64,000 nt of DNA from Campylorhamphus procurvoides (taxonomy: Eukaryota > Chordata > Aves > Passeriformes > Dendrocolaptidae), in contig WBMV01008435.1 of the NCBI GenBank assembly GCA_013396655.1, positions 434,001 through 498,000 on the forward strand. Direction: 5' to 3'. The notes below the pieces were generated by a model that worked only from the letters and a program-made list of their open reading frames with translations, made no database searches and was not told the origin of the DNA. Each line of letters starts with the position of its first letter. Position 1 is the stretch's first letter. Positions 52,854 to 62,600 of this stretch are shown here, piece after piece. The position numbers and the translations under genes were made by a program.

Positions 52854-52881
52854 CATCCTGCTCCCCGGCCCCCGGCCCGGC

Positions 52882-52889
52882 TGACGTCA
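52882..52889 (+). promoter_or_regulatory. CRH: cAMP response element (CRE) of CRH promoter
   Basis: Perfect palindromic TGACGTCA about 230 bp upstream of the inferred start, the same spacing as the functional CREB-binding CRE of mammalian CRH. It is followed within 20 bp by the same GGCGATAAATATCTG stretch as in mammals, which confirms orthology of the site. It should couple PKA/CREB signalling to transcription. Confidence 0.93.
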
Positions 52890-53082
52890 CTGCAGAGGCG
52901 ATAAATATCTGTTGATATAATTGGACGTGAGATTTGGGGTTGCGATAGCGAAACTCGGCCCATCGCCGCTCCGACGGGCCCCCATGATTTATTCAGCAGT
53001 AGATCGGGGCACGCAATCGGGCTGTCAGAAGAGCGTCAGCTTATTAGGCAAGTTCTGCGTGATTTCAGGAGAGGGTCTAAGC

Positions 53083-53089
53083 TATAAAA
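53083..53089 (+). promoter_or_regulatory. CRH: CRH TATA box
   Basis: TATAAAA sits in the context GGGTCTAAGCTATAAAAATCC, which matches the mammalian CRH core promoter region, about 30 bp before the inferred start of exon 1. Confidence 0.92.
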
Positions 53090-53112
53090 ATCCCGCGCCC
53101 CGGCTCTGATTA

Positions 53113-53233
53113 GGACCAAATCTGATCCCAAGTTCGCCGGGAGCCGGCTCCGAGGGAGAGCGAGAGGAAGGGACGCCGGGCACCGCCGAGTGCCGCCGCC
53201 GCCCGCCCTGCCCTGCCGCCGCCGCCGCCCCAG
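53113..53233 (+). other. CRH: CRH exon 1, non-coding 5' UTR
   Basis: The start is placed about 25-30 nt after the TATA box and is approximate. The end is fixed by a strong splice donor, CAG|GTGAGT, at 53,233/53,234. There is no ATG in the exon. Its 3' half (about 53,191-53,230) is a run of GCC/CCGCC triplets, so the leader is GC-rich and probably structured. A single non-coding first exon is the standard CRH layout. Confidence 0.8.
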
Positions 53234-53462
53234 GTGAGTGCGGGGCCGCGCCCGGGCGGCGAGAGGAGCGGGGTGCACTGCCCTGCGCTCGGAGGGAACT
53301 GCCCCGGCCGGGCAGGGAAAGGGGAGACGCGGGGGAGCTCCTGGGGAGAGCCGCCCCGCCGCAGGCGCCCCCCGCTGCCCCTCGNCCCCGGCCCCGCACT
53401 GCCCTCTCCGCCGCCGCGGCTAGGCTGTGTAACCAAAACCCCGTCCCCCGTCTGCCCCGCAG
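53234..53462 (+). other. CRH: CRH intron 1 (229 bp, in the 5' UTR)
   Basis: Bounded by GTGAGT at the donor and a pyrimidine-rich CCCCGCAG acceptor; exon 2 starts at 53,463, 15 nt before the ATG. The intron is very GC-rich and contains one undetermined base (N at 53,385). It is much shorter than the roughly 0.7-0.8 kb intron of mammalian CRH. Confidence 0.9.
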
Positions 53463-53477
53463 GTTTGGGCCCCGACC

Positions 53478-53549
53478 ATGAAGATCCCGCTGCTGGTCTC
53501 CACGGGAATCCTGCTGGTCGCCCTCCTGCCCTGCCAGGAGTGCAGAGCT
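53478..53549 (+). other. CRH: CRH signal peptide (residues 1-24)
   Basis: The first 24 codons give a basic start (MK), a hydrophobic core ILLVALLP and a small residue at the predicted cut (CRA, then LSKSP). This is a typical secretory leader and resembles other CRH precursors. The exact cleavage position is inferred. Confidence 0.85.
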
Positions 53550-54002
53550 CTCAGCAAGAGTCCGGCAGCCGCCCCCGGGGCTCTGCACCAGCCAGATTTC
53601 TTCCAGCAACAGCAGCAGCAGCAGCGTCAAACTCTGCCTGTCCTGCTCCGCATGGGAGAAGAATATTTCCTGCGCCTGGGCAACCTCCACAAGAGACCCG
53701 CTGGCTCTTTCTCCTCCTCCTCCAGCAGCACCAGCCACCTACAGCCCGAAGCCTCCGCCAGCAACTTTTTCCAAGCGGCGGTGCAACAGCTGCACCAGCT
53801 GCCCGAGCGCTCGCCGGGGAGCCGCGAGGACGGCGAAGCCGAGGGTGAGGCCGTGGAGAGGGAGAAGCGATCCGAGGAGCCCCCTATTTCTCTGGATCTG
53901 ACTTTCCACCTCCTGCGAGAAGTCTTGGAGATGGCCCGAGCCGAGCAGTTAGCGCAGCAAGCTCACAGCAACAGGAAACTGATGGAGATAATCGGGAAGT
54001 GA
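53478..54002 (+). CDS. CRH: Corticotropin-releasing hormone precursor (prepro-CRH), complete
   Basis: Codes for the secreted releasing hormone that drives pituitary ACTH (and, in birds, TSH) output through CRH receptors. The 174-residue precursor has a hydrophobic signal peptide (about 1-24, ending CQECRA), a variable pro-region with a glutamine run (43-49) and serine run (79-84), and a conserved cryptic segment at 53-69 containing RMGEEYFLRLGN. A second conserved patch is SNFFQAAVQQL near 95-105. The Lys-Arg cleavage site is at 130-131. The 41-residue hormone (132-172) starts SEEPPISLDLTFHLL and ends RKLMEII, followed by Gly173 (amide donor) and Lys174. The hormone matches the human/rat peptide as I know it. 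The start has a purine at -3 (ACCATGA) and lies 15 nt into exon 2. The family normally has its whole ORF in exon 2, as here. Length is a little below the 196-residue human precursor; the difference is in the pro-region. Identity is secure. Confidence 0.99.
   Translation: MKIPLLVSTGILLVALLPCQECRALSKSPAAAPGALHQPDFFQQQQQQQRQTLPVLLRMGEEYFLRLGNLHKRPAGSFSSSSSSTSHLQPEASASNFFQAAVQQLHQLPERSPGSREDGEAEGEAVEREKRSEEPPISLDLTFHLLREVLEMARAEQLAQQAHSNRKLMEIIGK
53634..53684 (+). other. CRH: Conserved cryptic segment of pro-CRH
   Basis: Residues 53-69 (LPVLLRMGEEYFLRLGN) lie outside the hormone, yet match the human precursor almost residue for residue, while the sequence around them differs strongly. Such a conserved island suggests a role in folding, sorting or as a separate peptide; that role is inferred. 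It is followed by HKRP (71-74), a Lys-Arg pair that is not in the human sequence I recall (NKSP). The proline after it would disfavour cleavage. Confidence 0.85.
53871..53993 (+). other. CRH: Mature CRH peptide, 41 residues, C-terminally amidated
   Basis: Residues 132-172, released after Lys130-Arg131 by prohormone convertases. The N-terminal part SEEPPISLDL binds and activates the receptor, and the amphipathic helix continues to MEII. Gly173 supplies the C-terminal amide after removal of Lys174. I see no substitution relative to the human/rat hormone. Confidence 0.98.
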
Positions 54003-54396
54003 AACGGCCCCTCCCCGCCTTGCCAAAGAGATTCCGCAGTTAGCACAAGAAAAATTACACCGTCCGATGTACCATAGTGCTGCTCTGATGTCATCTCTTT
54101 ATTTTTATATAGCTTTAAACCTAGAAGGGTGTACTCCGAACAGCCTCTGTCCCTTGACTAGCATGCACAACCGTGTACCAAGTGCAGAAACACGAGTGTC
54201 GTTTGTAACCTCCCCTACCTTTATTTATTTTTCCATTTCCCAGTTATTCTAGTGCCATCGCTACGTAGGGATGTGTGAGCTTTGGAAGAAATGGTGCCAA
54301 GAAGACAGAAAACTTTTCTGCTAGGGGCAGGGAGGTGGGAGGGGGAATCTCTGTAAGCTACTTTCAACTCACTTTTTTTCCTGTAAACATTTTCAC

Positions 54397-54402
54397 AATA
54401 AA
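54397..54402 (+). terminator. CRH: First poly(A) signal of CRH
   Basis: AATAAA in TTTCACAATAAAACATC, about 395 nt after the stop codon, followed by T-rich sequence (CTTTTCAG). Likely the proximal of two cleavage signals. Confidence 0.75.
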
Positions 54403-54463
54403 ACATCTTTTCAGCGCTCGGTCGATTTGGTTGTGTAAGAGAATGTTTAATATTTATATTTTT

Positions 54464-54469
54464 AATAAA
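54464..54469 (+). terminator. CRH: Second poly(A) signal of CRH
   Basis: AATAAA in TTTTTAATAAAAGCTGC, 67 nt after the first signal. A T-rich stretch (GACTTTCTTGCC) follows within 30 nt, so cleavage is expected near 54,485-54,495. Which signal is preferred cannot be told from sequence. Confidence 0.75.
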
Positions 54470-54490
54470 AGCTGCAAAGTAAAGATGACT

Positions 54491-56568
54491 TGATAGACTT
54501 TCTTGCCTAGACGTCTGAGGGCTGCTCCGCCTCCCTCAGCGCTTACCGGAGCGGACACCCAGAGCCGTGGGGAGCCCTATCATCGTCCCGCGGGGATGTT
54601 TTCCCCCTCCCCGTCTCTGCGGGCTCTCCCAGAGGCGCGCCCCGACGGGGGCTGCCCCACGCTGCCGCCCGCCGTACAAGCGACTCCCGCGAACAGGGTG
54701 TCGAGGGCAAATCGGTGCCTCCCGGCACTGCCGAACCCCACCTCGGCAGCCCCCGGAGGGGACTCCCTGTCTCCTGCCGCTGTGGCCGGCGCCGGGCAGC
54801 CTCCTCCCATCAGAGCGCAGCCATGGGAAAGCAGTGAGGCGCTCCCGCATCCCTTTTGCCTTTTCATTCTGCCTCTACGCATCCTTCCCGCATCCCAAAA
54901 GGGCACGTTCCTCCTCGTTTCGGCTTCCCCTGTCCGGTGCTCAACTGGGCTGCCCTCCAGGGGCTCTGAGGAGGCGGCAGTGCGTGCGGAGGAACTTCCC
55001 GGGAGGAGATGGGGGAAATCTCCGGGACGACTGGGAGAAAATAGGAAATCCCTCACCCCGAACCAAATCCCAGGGATAAGCTGCTCCAGCAGCCGAAGGC
55101 GATGCGGTGGCGGTGCCGGGCGGCGCTCACTCTGGACTGTGAGAGTTCCAAAGCTTTGCGCGTAGCTCGCCTGTGCAGCCCTACAAAACTCTCGCAGGAG
55201 TGTTCTCCAGGGAAAACAGATACAAACGAAGGTGGTTGTCACTCAGGCCGATAGTGGCAGGTGTCCAGGACGGGGGCTGACCCCACACAGCCTGCTAACG
55301 AGTCTGCACTGCCAGCTCACCAGTCCTGCTGGGGCACAGCACAGCCCTATGGCCCCACACAGTCCTCTGCCAAAACAGTGCACTGAGGGCCTGGCTCGGG
55401 GTTCTGGGAAAGATCCACATGTAACCCTAGTGCAGAGCTTGATACCTGGTCCCCAGTGGCATCAAGCACTCCCGGCAGCCTGCCAATCTCTCTTAAACAC
55501 TACTGAGTACTGACACCCTGCTCCCAGTGACAAAATTTGCACAGTGTCACCTTAAATACAGCTTGTAGAGCTTCTTTCAAGACCCAAATTTGATTTTGCT
55601 AGGCGAATAAATATCTGCAATGCACAGGGAACAGGACAGTCAGCATCTGCCTTTTCTACAGTGCACCATGGGGCCTTCAAATTAAACCTTGAATGAGTGA
55701 CCACTCATTCATGACCTGTGACCACCTCAATGCACTCTGGTCTCATGTAAGAACATGCCCCCTTTTCTAGACACACTGATGACTGAGAAGACATAGACAC
55801 AGATTATGGCTGGACAGACTGGGCAGAGTACAGCATCTGCCCCACATATCAGAGCTGTGTCCCACATCCAGGTGTGGGGTCTTGGCCAGTGCTCTTGGTG
55901 TGTGCATCTTCCTCATTCCTGCCACTGGGAATCTTCCTTACAAATAAAGTGTTTATGTGAGCGTCATCTGTTGTAGCTTAGCAGGAAGAGCAAGTGCAAA
56001 GGCAGAAATGGCAGCTTCCTTCTTTGCTCCCATGTTCAGCCTCCGCAGCTGTGGAGGCACCAGTGCTGTCAGACACAACCCTGACGTGGGGCTGCCAAGG
56101 GTGCGATAGTGTCACCGAAGTCACCAGCACCAACAAGTGGGGACACAGGAGGATGCTGAGGAGAAACAATGTTTTAGCTAAGGATGCTACTGGTGAATAT
56201 CATACCAGCATTTTACCTAACAACTTTGGTGAAGCGCTTATACCTACAAGGGGATGTGCCAAAAAGTGAGTAACAAAACACTAGCAGTGCTCAGCCTAAA
56301 GCTATAGTCATGCTACTTTCCTCTTGCAAGCAAGAAATTATTGGAAAACACTCTGACTACAATACAGTATAGTAATTTGTCCCAATGTTCCCATCCCTCT
56401 CAGGTCTGTCATCTCAACGGTATGATATGGAGGCCAGCTGAGTTCCTGGGAATGAAACCTGCTCAGATGTCCCTTTTCAGGCCAGTTTCTTTGCTGACTG
56501 CAGCCAGGCTGCCTGTGCTCACGGTCTCTCGGAGGAGAAGCACACCAGAAGCCAGCCAGAGTGAGTCA
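54491..56568 (-). other. CRH-TRIM55 tail-to-tail interval; presumed TRIM55 3' UTR within it
   Basis: Between the CRH cleavage region and the TRIM55 stop codon. The part up to about 55,210 is the GC-rich end of the CpG island. The rest is ordinary sequence with no repeat that I recognise. On the - strand I find no AATAAA or ATTAAA here; the nearest variant is CATAAA (complement of 55,951-55,956). AATAAA occurs on the + strand at 55,942-55,947 but serves no visible gene. The real end of the TRIM55 transcript is unresolved. Confidence 0.5.
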
Positions 56569-56688
56569 TCATTCATTCAGTGAGTTCAACCAGGAGAAGG
56601 AGAAGATGTGACGAGCCGGCTCATCACCCCTCTCACTGCTCACAGGAGGTTCCTCCACTTGTCCTTGAGGCTGTGGTTCAGAACCAGT
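56569..56688 (-). CDS. TRIM55: TRIM55 (MuRF2) terminal coding exon, partial gene
   Basis: TRIM55 is a RING/B-box/coiled-coil E3 ubiquitin ligase of the muscle sarcomere. Reading the - strand, a pyrimidine-rich acceptor (CCTTTCCTTCCTTTGCAG, at 56,689-56,706) is followed by 39 codons and TGA. The exon starts TGSEPQPQGQ and ends EPARHIFSFSWLNSLNE. That tail matches the C-terminus of human TRIM55 as I know it. The RING, B-box and coiled-coil exons would lie beyond the window end, past 64,000. Position just downstream of CRH in opposite orientation agrees with the human neighbourhood. The splice phase is taken as 0. No alternative family fits this tail. Confidence 0.87.
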   Translation of the reverse strand, partial: TGSEPQPQGQVEEPPVSSERGDEPARHIFSFSWLNSLNE

Positions 56689-59600
56689 CTGCAAAGGAAG
56701 GAAAGGTTGACAAAGGGAAGAGGAAAATATAAATTGCATTAAAATCCTTAACATTTCACAACATGCAGGAAAAAAGAATGAAGTGGGAAAGAGGGGAAAA
56801 GGTAGGGAGTATGGAAATTTGGGGAGGCCAGCCAGACTTCTAATGCCAAATAAGTCGGAGGGACTTTTGCCATGACCACTGGCAGAGGAAGGATTGCACC
56901 AGGTGAGTATGTTGCATCTGTGCAAAGGGCTTAGTCTTGATTTGGACCTCTGGAATATTATTGCACTGAAGGTGATAAATGCCTGTTCAGAAGCCATTCT
57001 GAGCCAGCTTGGCTTGTGTAGCTGGGTCTCCAGATTGATGTGAACCAAAGCCAAAAGTTATTGCCAGTGCATTGCCACTCAAAATGATACTTGTTCTGCT
57101 GTTATGAAATCTGCCTTGGATGTGTTTTCTTTTTTTTTTTTTTTTTAAGTATTTTAATATTTATTTCACTTCAGTTTCACTCAGACCAAGAACAGGAAAT
57201 AAATAATAGAGAGATATAAGCTTTTCTTTATATCCTGCTTTTGTTTGCATAGGTATCCTACACTTACAGTAAAAAAAGGAACCTGGACATGATACACTGT
57301 AGTTGCTAATAAAAGGAATTTCTAAAATTAACTGAATATTTAACAGATCACTGTAACAGGCAGAAATATTTTACTAGTTCCAGTGTTTCCAGATCCCTTT
57401 GGCAGAGAATGAAGACTGCTTTGTGATCATATCAGAAATCCTATTAAAGATAAAATATATAAAACCAGGTGATTTGTTAGCTAAGAAATTCCTTTTGTTC
57501 TCATAATTAAAATCATCATTTATCTTGCAATATACACAGGATTTTTTTCCCCTCTGCATTCCTAGATATGCACATATGGTATTGTACATTCTTAAAATTA
57601 AAACAGCCATACTGCCAGCCTTCTTTCTGTAGGGTTTTACCTTATTCTGGGAATTTCAACATGATCTCAGGTGAACTATTTGATGTCAACATACTACTAA
57701 ATAGAGGGAAAATGACAAAATAGTATACTCTGAATTTTAACATCTCAATCATTTATAAAATTGTCCTGAACCAGGAAGTTACCAAAGCAATGATGCCAAC
57801 AGACATATGCAGCAACAAACATTGAAGCAGGGATGCTTGTGAGGAACTGAAGTATGGGATGGATGATTTTCCTAAGTATTTTTGTACGTACTGACTGTTG
57901 AAGGGTACCACAAGAATTAGTAAGAACTTATGGTATGTTAAGTATAAAGTGGCTATTGGACTTCATTCTGGTTACTATCTATTTAACTGGCACGACATCA
58001 ACAAACAAGACAGCATGAAGGTATGAAAAGAGTAGTTCCTTGTTTCTTTATTCATATCTAACTAGAGTTCACAGTGCCATTTTTACACCCAGATCCTTGG
58101 TTGCTCTGAACTGGAATAGCCCTATTTATTTCAATGACATATTACCTGAGGAACCGCTTTAATTTTTGAATATGGACTAATCTTTGACTTTGATTCATAT
58201 TTTCAAAGCAAGGCACTCATTGCTACTCACTACAACATACAGGACTCAGAAAGGGTATTTTTTGGACAAGGGTCTTGCAGAAGAATTATATATAATTTGT
58301 TATATTGAATAAATATAGCTTTTGCTTGCTAACTTGATAATGTACTTTAATGAGAGCAAAAGCTTGGTGGAAAATGTGGGAGAAGCAGCTGCCTGGTTGA
58401 ATGCAAAAGTCCATTTTCAGCAATGCCAGTGAAAAGGGTTGTCTCCCAGGCTTATGCAAAAGTATGGTAAAGAATTTGGCCCAGGGGAGCCAGATCTTCA
58501 CTAGAAAGATAGGTAGCTAATTGAGTCCCAAATATAAAAGATCTGCCTCTCAGCCCTGCAAAGTGCTGATTGCAAATCTTTCAAACCGATTATAAAAGTC
58601 AGGTATCAGCAGTAAATACATGGCTAGACTTTCTGAGTTAAAAGGGATTCAGCGCTCCCTTGATTTTGGTAGATGCAGGAGCATAGGCAGATTATTAGTC
58701 TTCTGCGATGCTGAAAATTTTGCCTTTATTTTTGGAAGGGCAGTCAGAATGCCAAGACTAGCCAAGAGTCATTTTGAAACTGGTTGTGCAATTTTGTGCA
58801 TGAAGCCCTCAGCAGTGTGTATAAGCAAGCATGGGACAGCGCTCCTCACTTCTCACCCTGCAAAGAAATAGGACTGGCAAGATGTTTGAAACAAAATTTC
58901 TTCATTTTTATTCTTTTTTTTTTTTTAACTTAAAACCACACTGGTACTTTGAAATTTCTTTTCTTGTGCAAGACAAGCTTCCTTTAGCACTTCCACTTGC
59001 TATTCTAACCAGCCACTACCCAGAAATTTACCTTAAATCAAGGTTAACTTTGAAACAAAGTACTATCTGTGGGCTTAAAATTATGCAGTTTGTTTCACAG
59101 TATTTGGACCTAACATGTTAGGAAGAAAAAAAGCACAGTGTAATGACTTAGTCTGGCAAGGTGACTGCATTACCTTGTTAACCAACACTGCTGGTACTGC
59201 ATTTCAAATAAAATAATCACTGCCAAAACTGTATTTCATAATGTGTTAACTCCTTCATATTTTGCTGTGATGACATCTTCCTGTGTCAGCAAAACAATGT
59301 TGGAGCTCCAACACATTCCCACTGGGTTTGGCTGGATGAAGCATTTGCTCCCTGCGGCTCGCTGGACTCAGCAGGCTGCCACTCTGCAATACCTCGATAT
59401 GCCTTTCCAAGAGCAATCATTTTCCATCACACCCAGCCAGGAGTGGAGCAAGCACAAAACTGACAATAGGGACATTCCTTGGCTTTTAGAATTGTGTTTT
59501 CACACCTGCGACACTTTAGAGTTTGTGCTCTGAGTTATACAGTGACTGAGGGATGCTCTCTTCATGGAAGACAAGAAACATCAAAAGGTGCCAGCAGCAA

Positions 59601-62600
59601 CTCTGTCCATGTTATTAATTCTGTTTCCCCCTTCCAGCAGCAGCCCATGCAACTCAGAGTTATAACAGTGTACTGGGATTGTCTGAGACAAATGTTTCAG
59701 CTGTAGATTTTACAGAAAGCAACTTTTTTTTTTTTTTTAACCAGGACGTGATTCTGAAAGGCAGAATGCTGAGGCAGGTCTACTCAGTGTCACTGCGATT
59801 TAGGCATCTGACTGCTCCCTATGTCCTTAGCAATCACATCCTGGACTACCTTTCTCTCCCTGCTACTGCAACCCTACTCTGGTAAGAGGAAAACTTTGTG
59901 CTGAGTATGGCACAGCCCTTGCCGCATGCCTTTAAGATAGTTCAGATTCAACACTTCTTCATGTCTATCCATTGCTATTAGGTAACTGTTGTCAAGCTTC
60001 TACCTGAGCTTTATCTTCGCCTTGGAGATCTCATGGGTAGGGCTTGTTTTTCACATTACCTGGAATAACAAGTCCTAGCCCTTGATTTGGGTCCCTAATA
60101 GTAATAAGGAATAACTAAAGTGTTTACCTCAGACTACATTAATCACATTAAGCCAATGCTGAGAGAGTGCTGAATACTTAACATTGTGATTTATATTTTC
60201 CCCTGTGGTGTTGAGTGACATCAGATGATGCTTTCAGTAAGCACCAAGAATTTTCACCAGGCCAGCTCATGAAGTGGGGAGTGAAGTACACCATGCATGA
60301 CCAAGGGTTGATTTTGTTTTTCCCATAAGTGAAGTCCAGACTGGAGTTTACATGCCAGTTCTTTGGAGGTGCTGAGCAACCACAACTCCCACTGAGCAGC
60401 CATTCAGCACTCCTCAGCATCTGGCACACTAGAATTTGCATGAATAAACAATATAAGGATCTCAGAGTTGAGCCTGATGAGTCGTTTCAAAGTTGCAGGT
60501 ATTCAGCATCTTTCAGTATTTGCTTTCTTAAGCAGGGCTCTACTTTTATCTGTATAAAGTTCTTGTAAAAGAATGGGGAGAGGAGGAAAGAGGTGAGTGA
60601 GATGGTTTTATCATAACATTTTCATTCATTAGGTCCCAGCAGTTATGCTGGGGAAAAATAAGAAGTCTAGGCCTTCTAGATGTTTGAAATACAATGAAGT
60701 CAACACATTGTTTTCTGCTTTACCACCACTAATCCCTGTAGCCCTTATGTACAAAGACTGGGATCCATATTGCCAAAGCTGACTCATTCAGAAACGAGGT
60801 ATCCACTCAAGCAAACTGTATTTACCCCCTTCAGTGGGAGTGATGGGACAAAGGCACAACCAGAGGGTCATTTGTCATATCCTCAAAGAAGTGGATTGTC
60901 TGCTGGAGGTATCTTCTTTTTTCTACTGGCTCTAGAGACACTTTGTGTGACTAGGTTAGACTATGTCTGTCTCTTTAGCAGCTATACAAGGAATATTCCA
61001 TCCAAGTATTTCAGGAAATCAGAAAACTGCTTGATAGGAATTGAGAAATTTGATTGCACTATAATTTTTGCATTTTGAATTTAGGAAGTGGGAAGGAAAG
61101 GTGAAGGGCCTTCATAATCTACTTCAGTGCAGATGGGTGAGATGGTTGGTTACAACTCTATGAATGTTTTCTGGAGCAACAATGCTAACCAAAGCAGGTT
61201 TTTCCCCTTGGTTCCCCATCCACTTTTTCCTGCTTTGGTTCCATGGTTCACTGCCCATTTGCATTGCTTCAGCTCTTCGCAGGGATGTGCTAAGAATGGG
61301 AATGTCACTGGAATGTCATCAATTTTTTTGCTGGCTTTTTTTTTTTGAGGTGAAGGAAGATATTTTTAAAACTGGACCATTTGAATGATTTGATTCCAGC
61401 GCAGCTCAACAAACAGCTGCTTCAGCACAATTGCCCTGTGAGTGGTGGCATCTGGGCAGCAATAAGAAGCAGGGCCATTTGGCAAGAAATTCCTAAACCA
61501 CCTTTGCTGCCAGAGGAAAAAATGGATTTACACCCTTGGAGGCACATGAACTACCTAGTGCTTTCGCTGCCTCCTCTTGATCCAGCAAGAGAGCAAGAGT
61601 GTGAATTCATTAGAAAGTGTGGGTCTTGGAAGAGAAGCAGTGAAAATACAGGTTTCTTGCTTCTAGGGTTTCTGAAGCCTCAGAAAAGGAGCAAGAAATT
61701 AAATTTAATTCCCATTTTTAGTTGGCTTGTTTAGAAACAACCCCCAGTGTTGACAAGAACAGGCATGATTAAAAAATGCTAGCTGGTTGCAAAGCAATCA
61801 CAGAATCTGTAGGCTATGTTTGTCTGCCTCAAATGTCAAGTGTTACACTTCTGGCACTCAGCACTTCCAGACAGCGGAAACAAAGGGAGCACAACAGGTT
61901 ATTTTAAAATAGTTTAAACTTTAGTTCAAGCATTTTGTTTTCATATTTTTATGCAGTCTAGCTCCTTCAGCATAACACCTGTCAGCTGTCACATAAATCA
62001 CAACAATATTGCTCCAAATCTAAGAGGCTGCTAATTTTGCATGGATTTTTTCCTTTTTAATAGTGGGAACCAACAGACTATTCTCTAAAATAATTGCTAC
62101 TATTACCTGTCACAGAAATAAATAAGGTATCAGACAAAATAATATGCACAGACAAGCTCCATCAGTCACAGAATTGGATATATCATTCTCTTGATAGTGG
62201 TCAGTAATGAATTTTGAAAGTCCATTGTGAGGAAATGCCTTTCTCCAATAGGTTTTGACTGTATTACAATTAACACCATGTGGATAATGTCTAATGCAGA
62301 GTCTCTTACATAATGAACTTAAAGAAACCAAATATATTTCAGAGGAAAACAGCTCGGCTAGCTTATTTTGGTATAGGTTCCACTCATCTCCCATGGGATA
62401 TGGAGGTCCAGACACTTGAAACTGCAGTGGAAACAGTTCAGAGAATGATGTGGGAAAACAGCTTTGTTCTAATCATTACTTGGGACAAAGGAAATACAGT
62501 TCCCTTATTTAAGTCACCTATTTGTTTCATCGCTCAAACAACAAAAAAAGGCAGAAATAACATACTTGTGTAATATTTCACCCATTGTTGAACCTCATTG

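Larger units (their letters stand above)
52882..53110 (+). promoter_or_regulatory. CRH: CRH proximal promoter, conserved block
   Basis: From the CRE to the TATA box the sequence keeps long stretches that I recognise from mammalian CRH promoters: the AT-rich GATAAATATCTGTTGATATA element (52,900-52,919), TATGATTTATT-like sequence near 52,984-52,993, the GCACGCAATCG patch near 53,009-53,020, and AGCGTCAGCTTATTAGGCAA at 53,032-53,051. Such conservation between birds and mammals in non-coding DNA indicates selection on many bound factors. Assignment of single factors to the elements is not attempted. Confidence 0.85.
54003..54490 (+). other. CRH: CRH 3' UTR
   Basis: Runs from the stop codon to just past the second poly(A) signal; the exact end is inferred. 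AU-rich stretches (TTTATTTTTATATAG near 54,098, and TTTATTTATTTTTCC at 54,220-54,234) could act as instability elements. The segment with TGTACCATAGTGCTGCTCTG (54,068-54,087) resembles the mammalian 3' UTR, as expected for a strongly conserved CRH tail. Confidence 0.8.
52250..55210. promoter_or_regulatory. CRH: CpG island spanning CRH
   Basis: GC content and CpG density rise abruptly near 52,250 and fall after about 55,210, in contrast to the AT-rich flanks; the 3' UTR (54,050-54,490) is an AT-rich gap inside. Islands covering a whole small developmental gene are common targets of Polycomb control. The long open frames seen on both strands here (up to about 220 codons) are a by-product of high GC and show no family signature. 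Boundaries are by eye. Confidence 0.8.

Noticed and set aside
53082..53738. 218-codon open frame on the - strand across the CRH promoter and coding start
   Set aside because: It mirrors GC-rich DNA and the CRH exon; no family likeness, and it crosses the CRH splice sites.
54503..55242. Overlapping 220-codon open frames on both strands after CRH
   Set aside because: Expected from the high GC of the CpG island; arginine/proline/alanine-rich without motifs, and open on both strands at once.
55942..55947. AATAAA on the + strand as a third CRH poly(A) signal
   Set aside because: It lies about 1.5 kb beyond two good signals and across GC-rich sequence; no support that CRH reads through.
4961..61264. 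At least seven perfect POU octamers (ATTTGCAT or its complement), e.g. 1,145, 4,961, 22,771, 36,449, 41,077, 60,434, 61,257
   Set aside because: POU factors do regulate CRH neurons, but by base composition about four are expected by chance; the excess is weak and they do not cluster near CRH.
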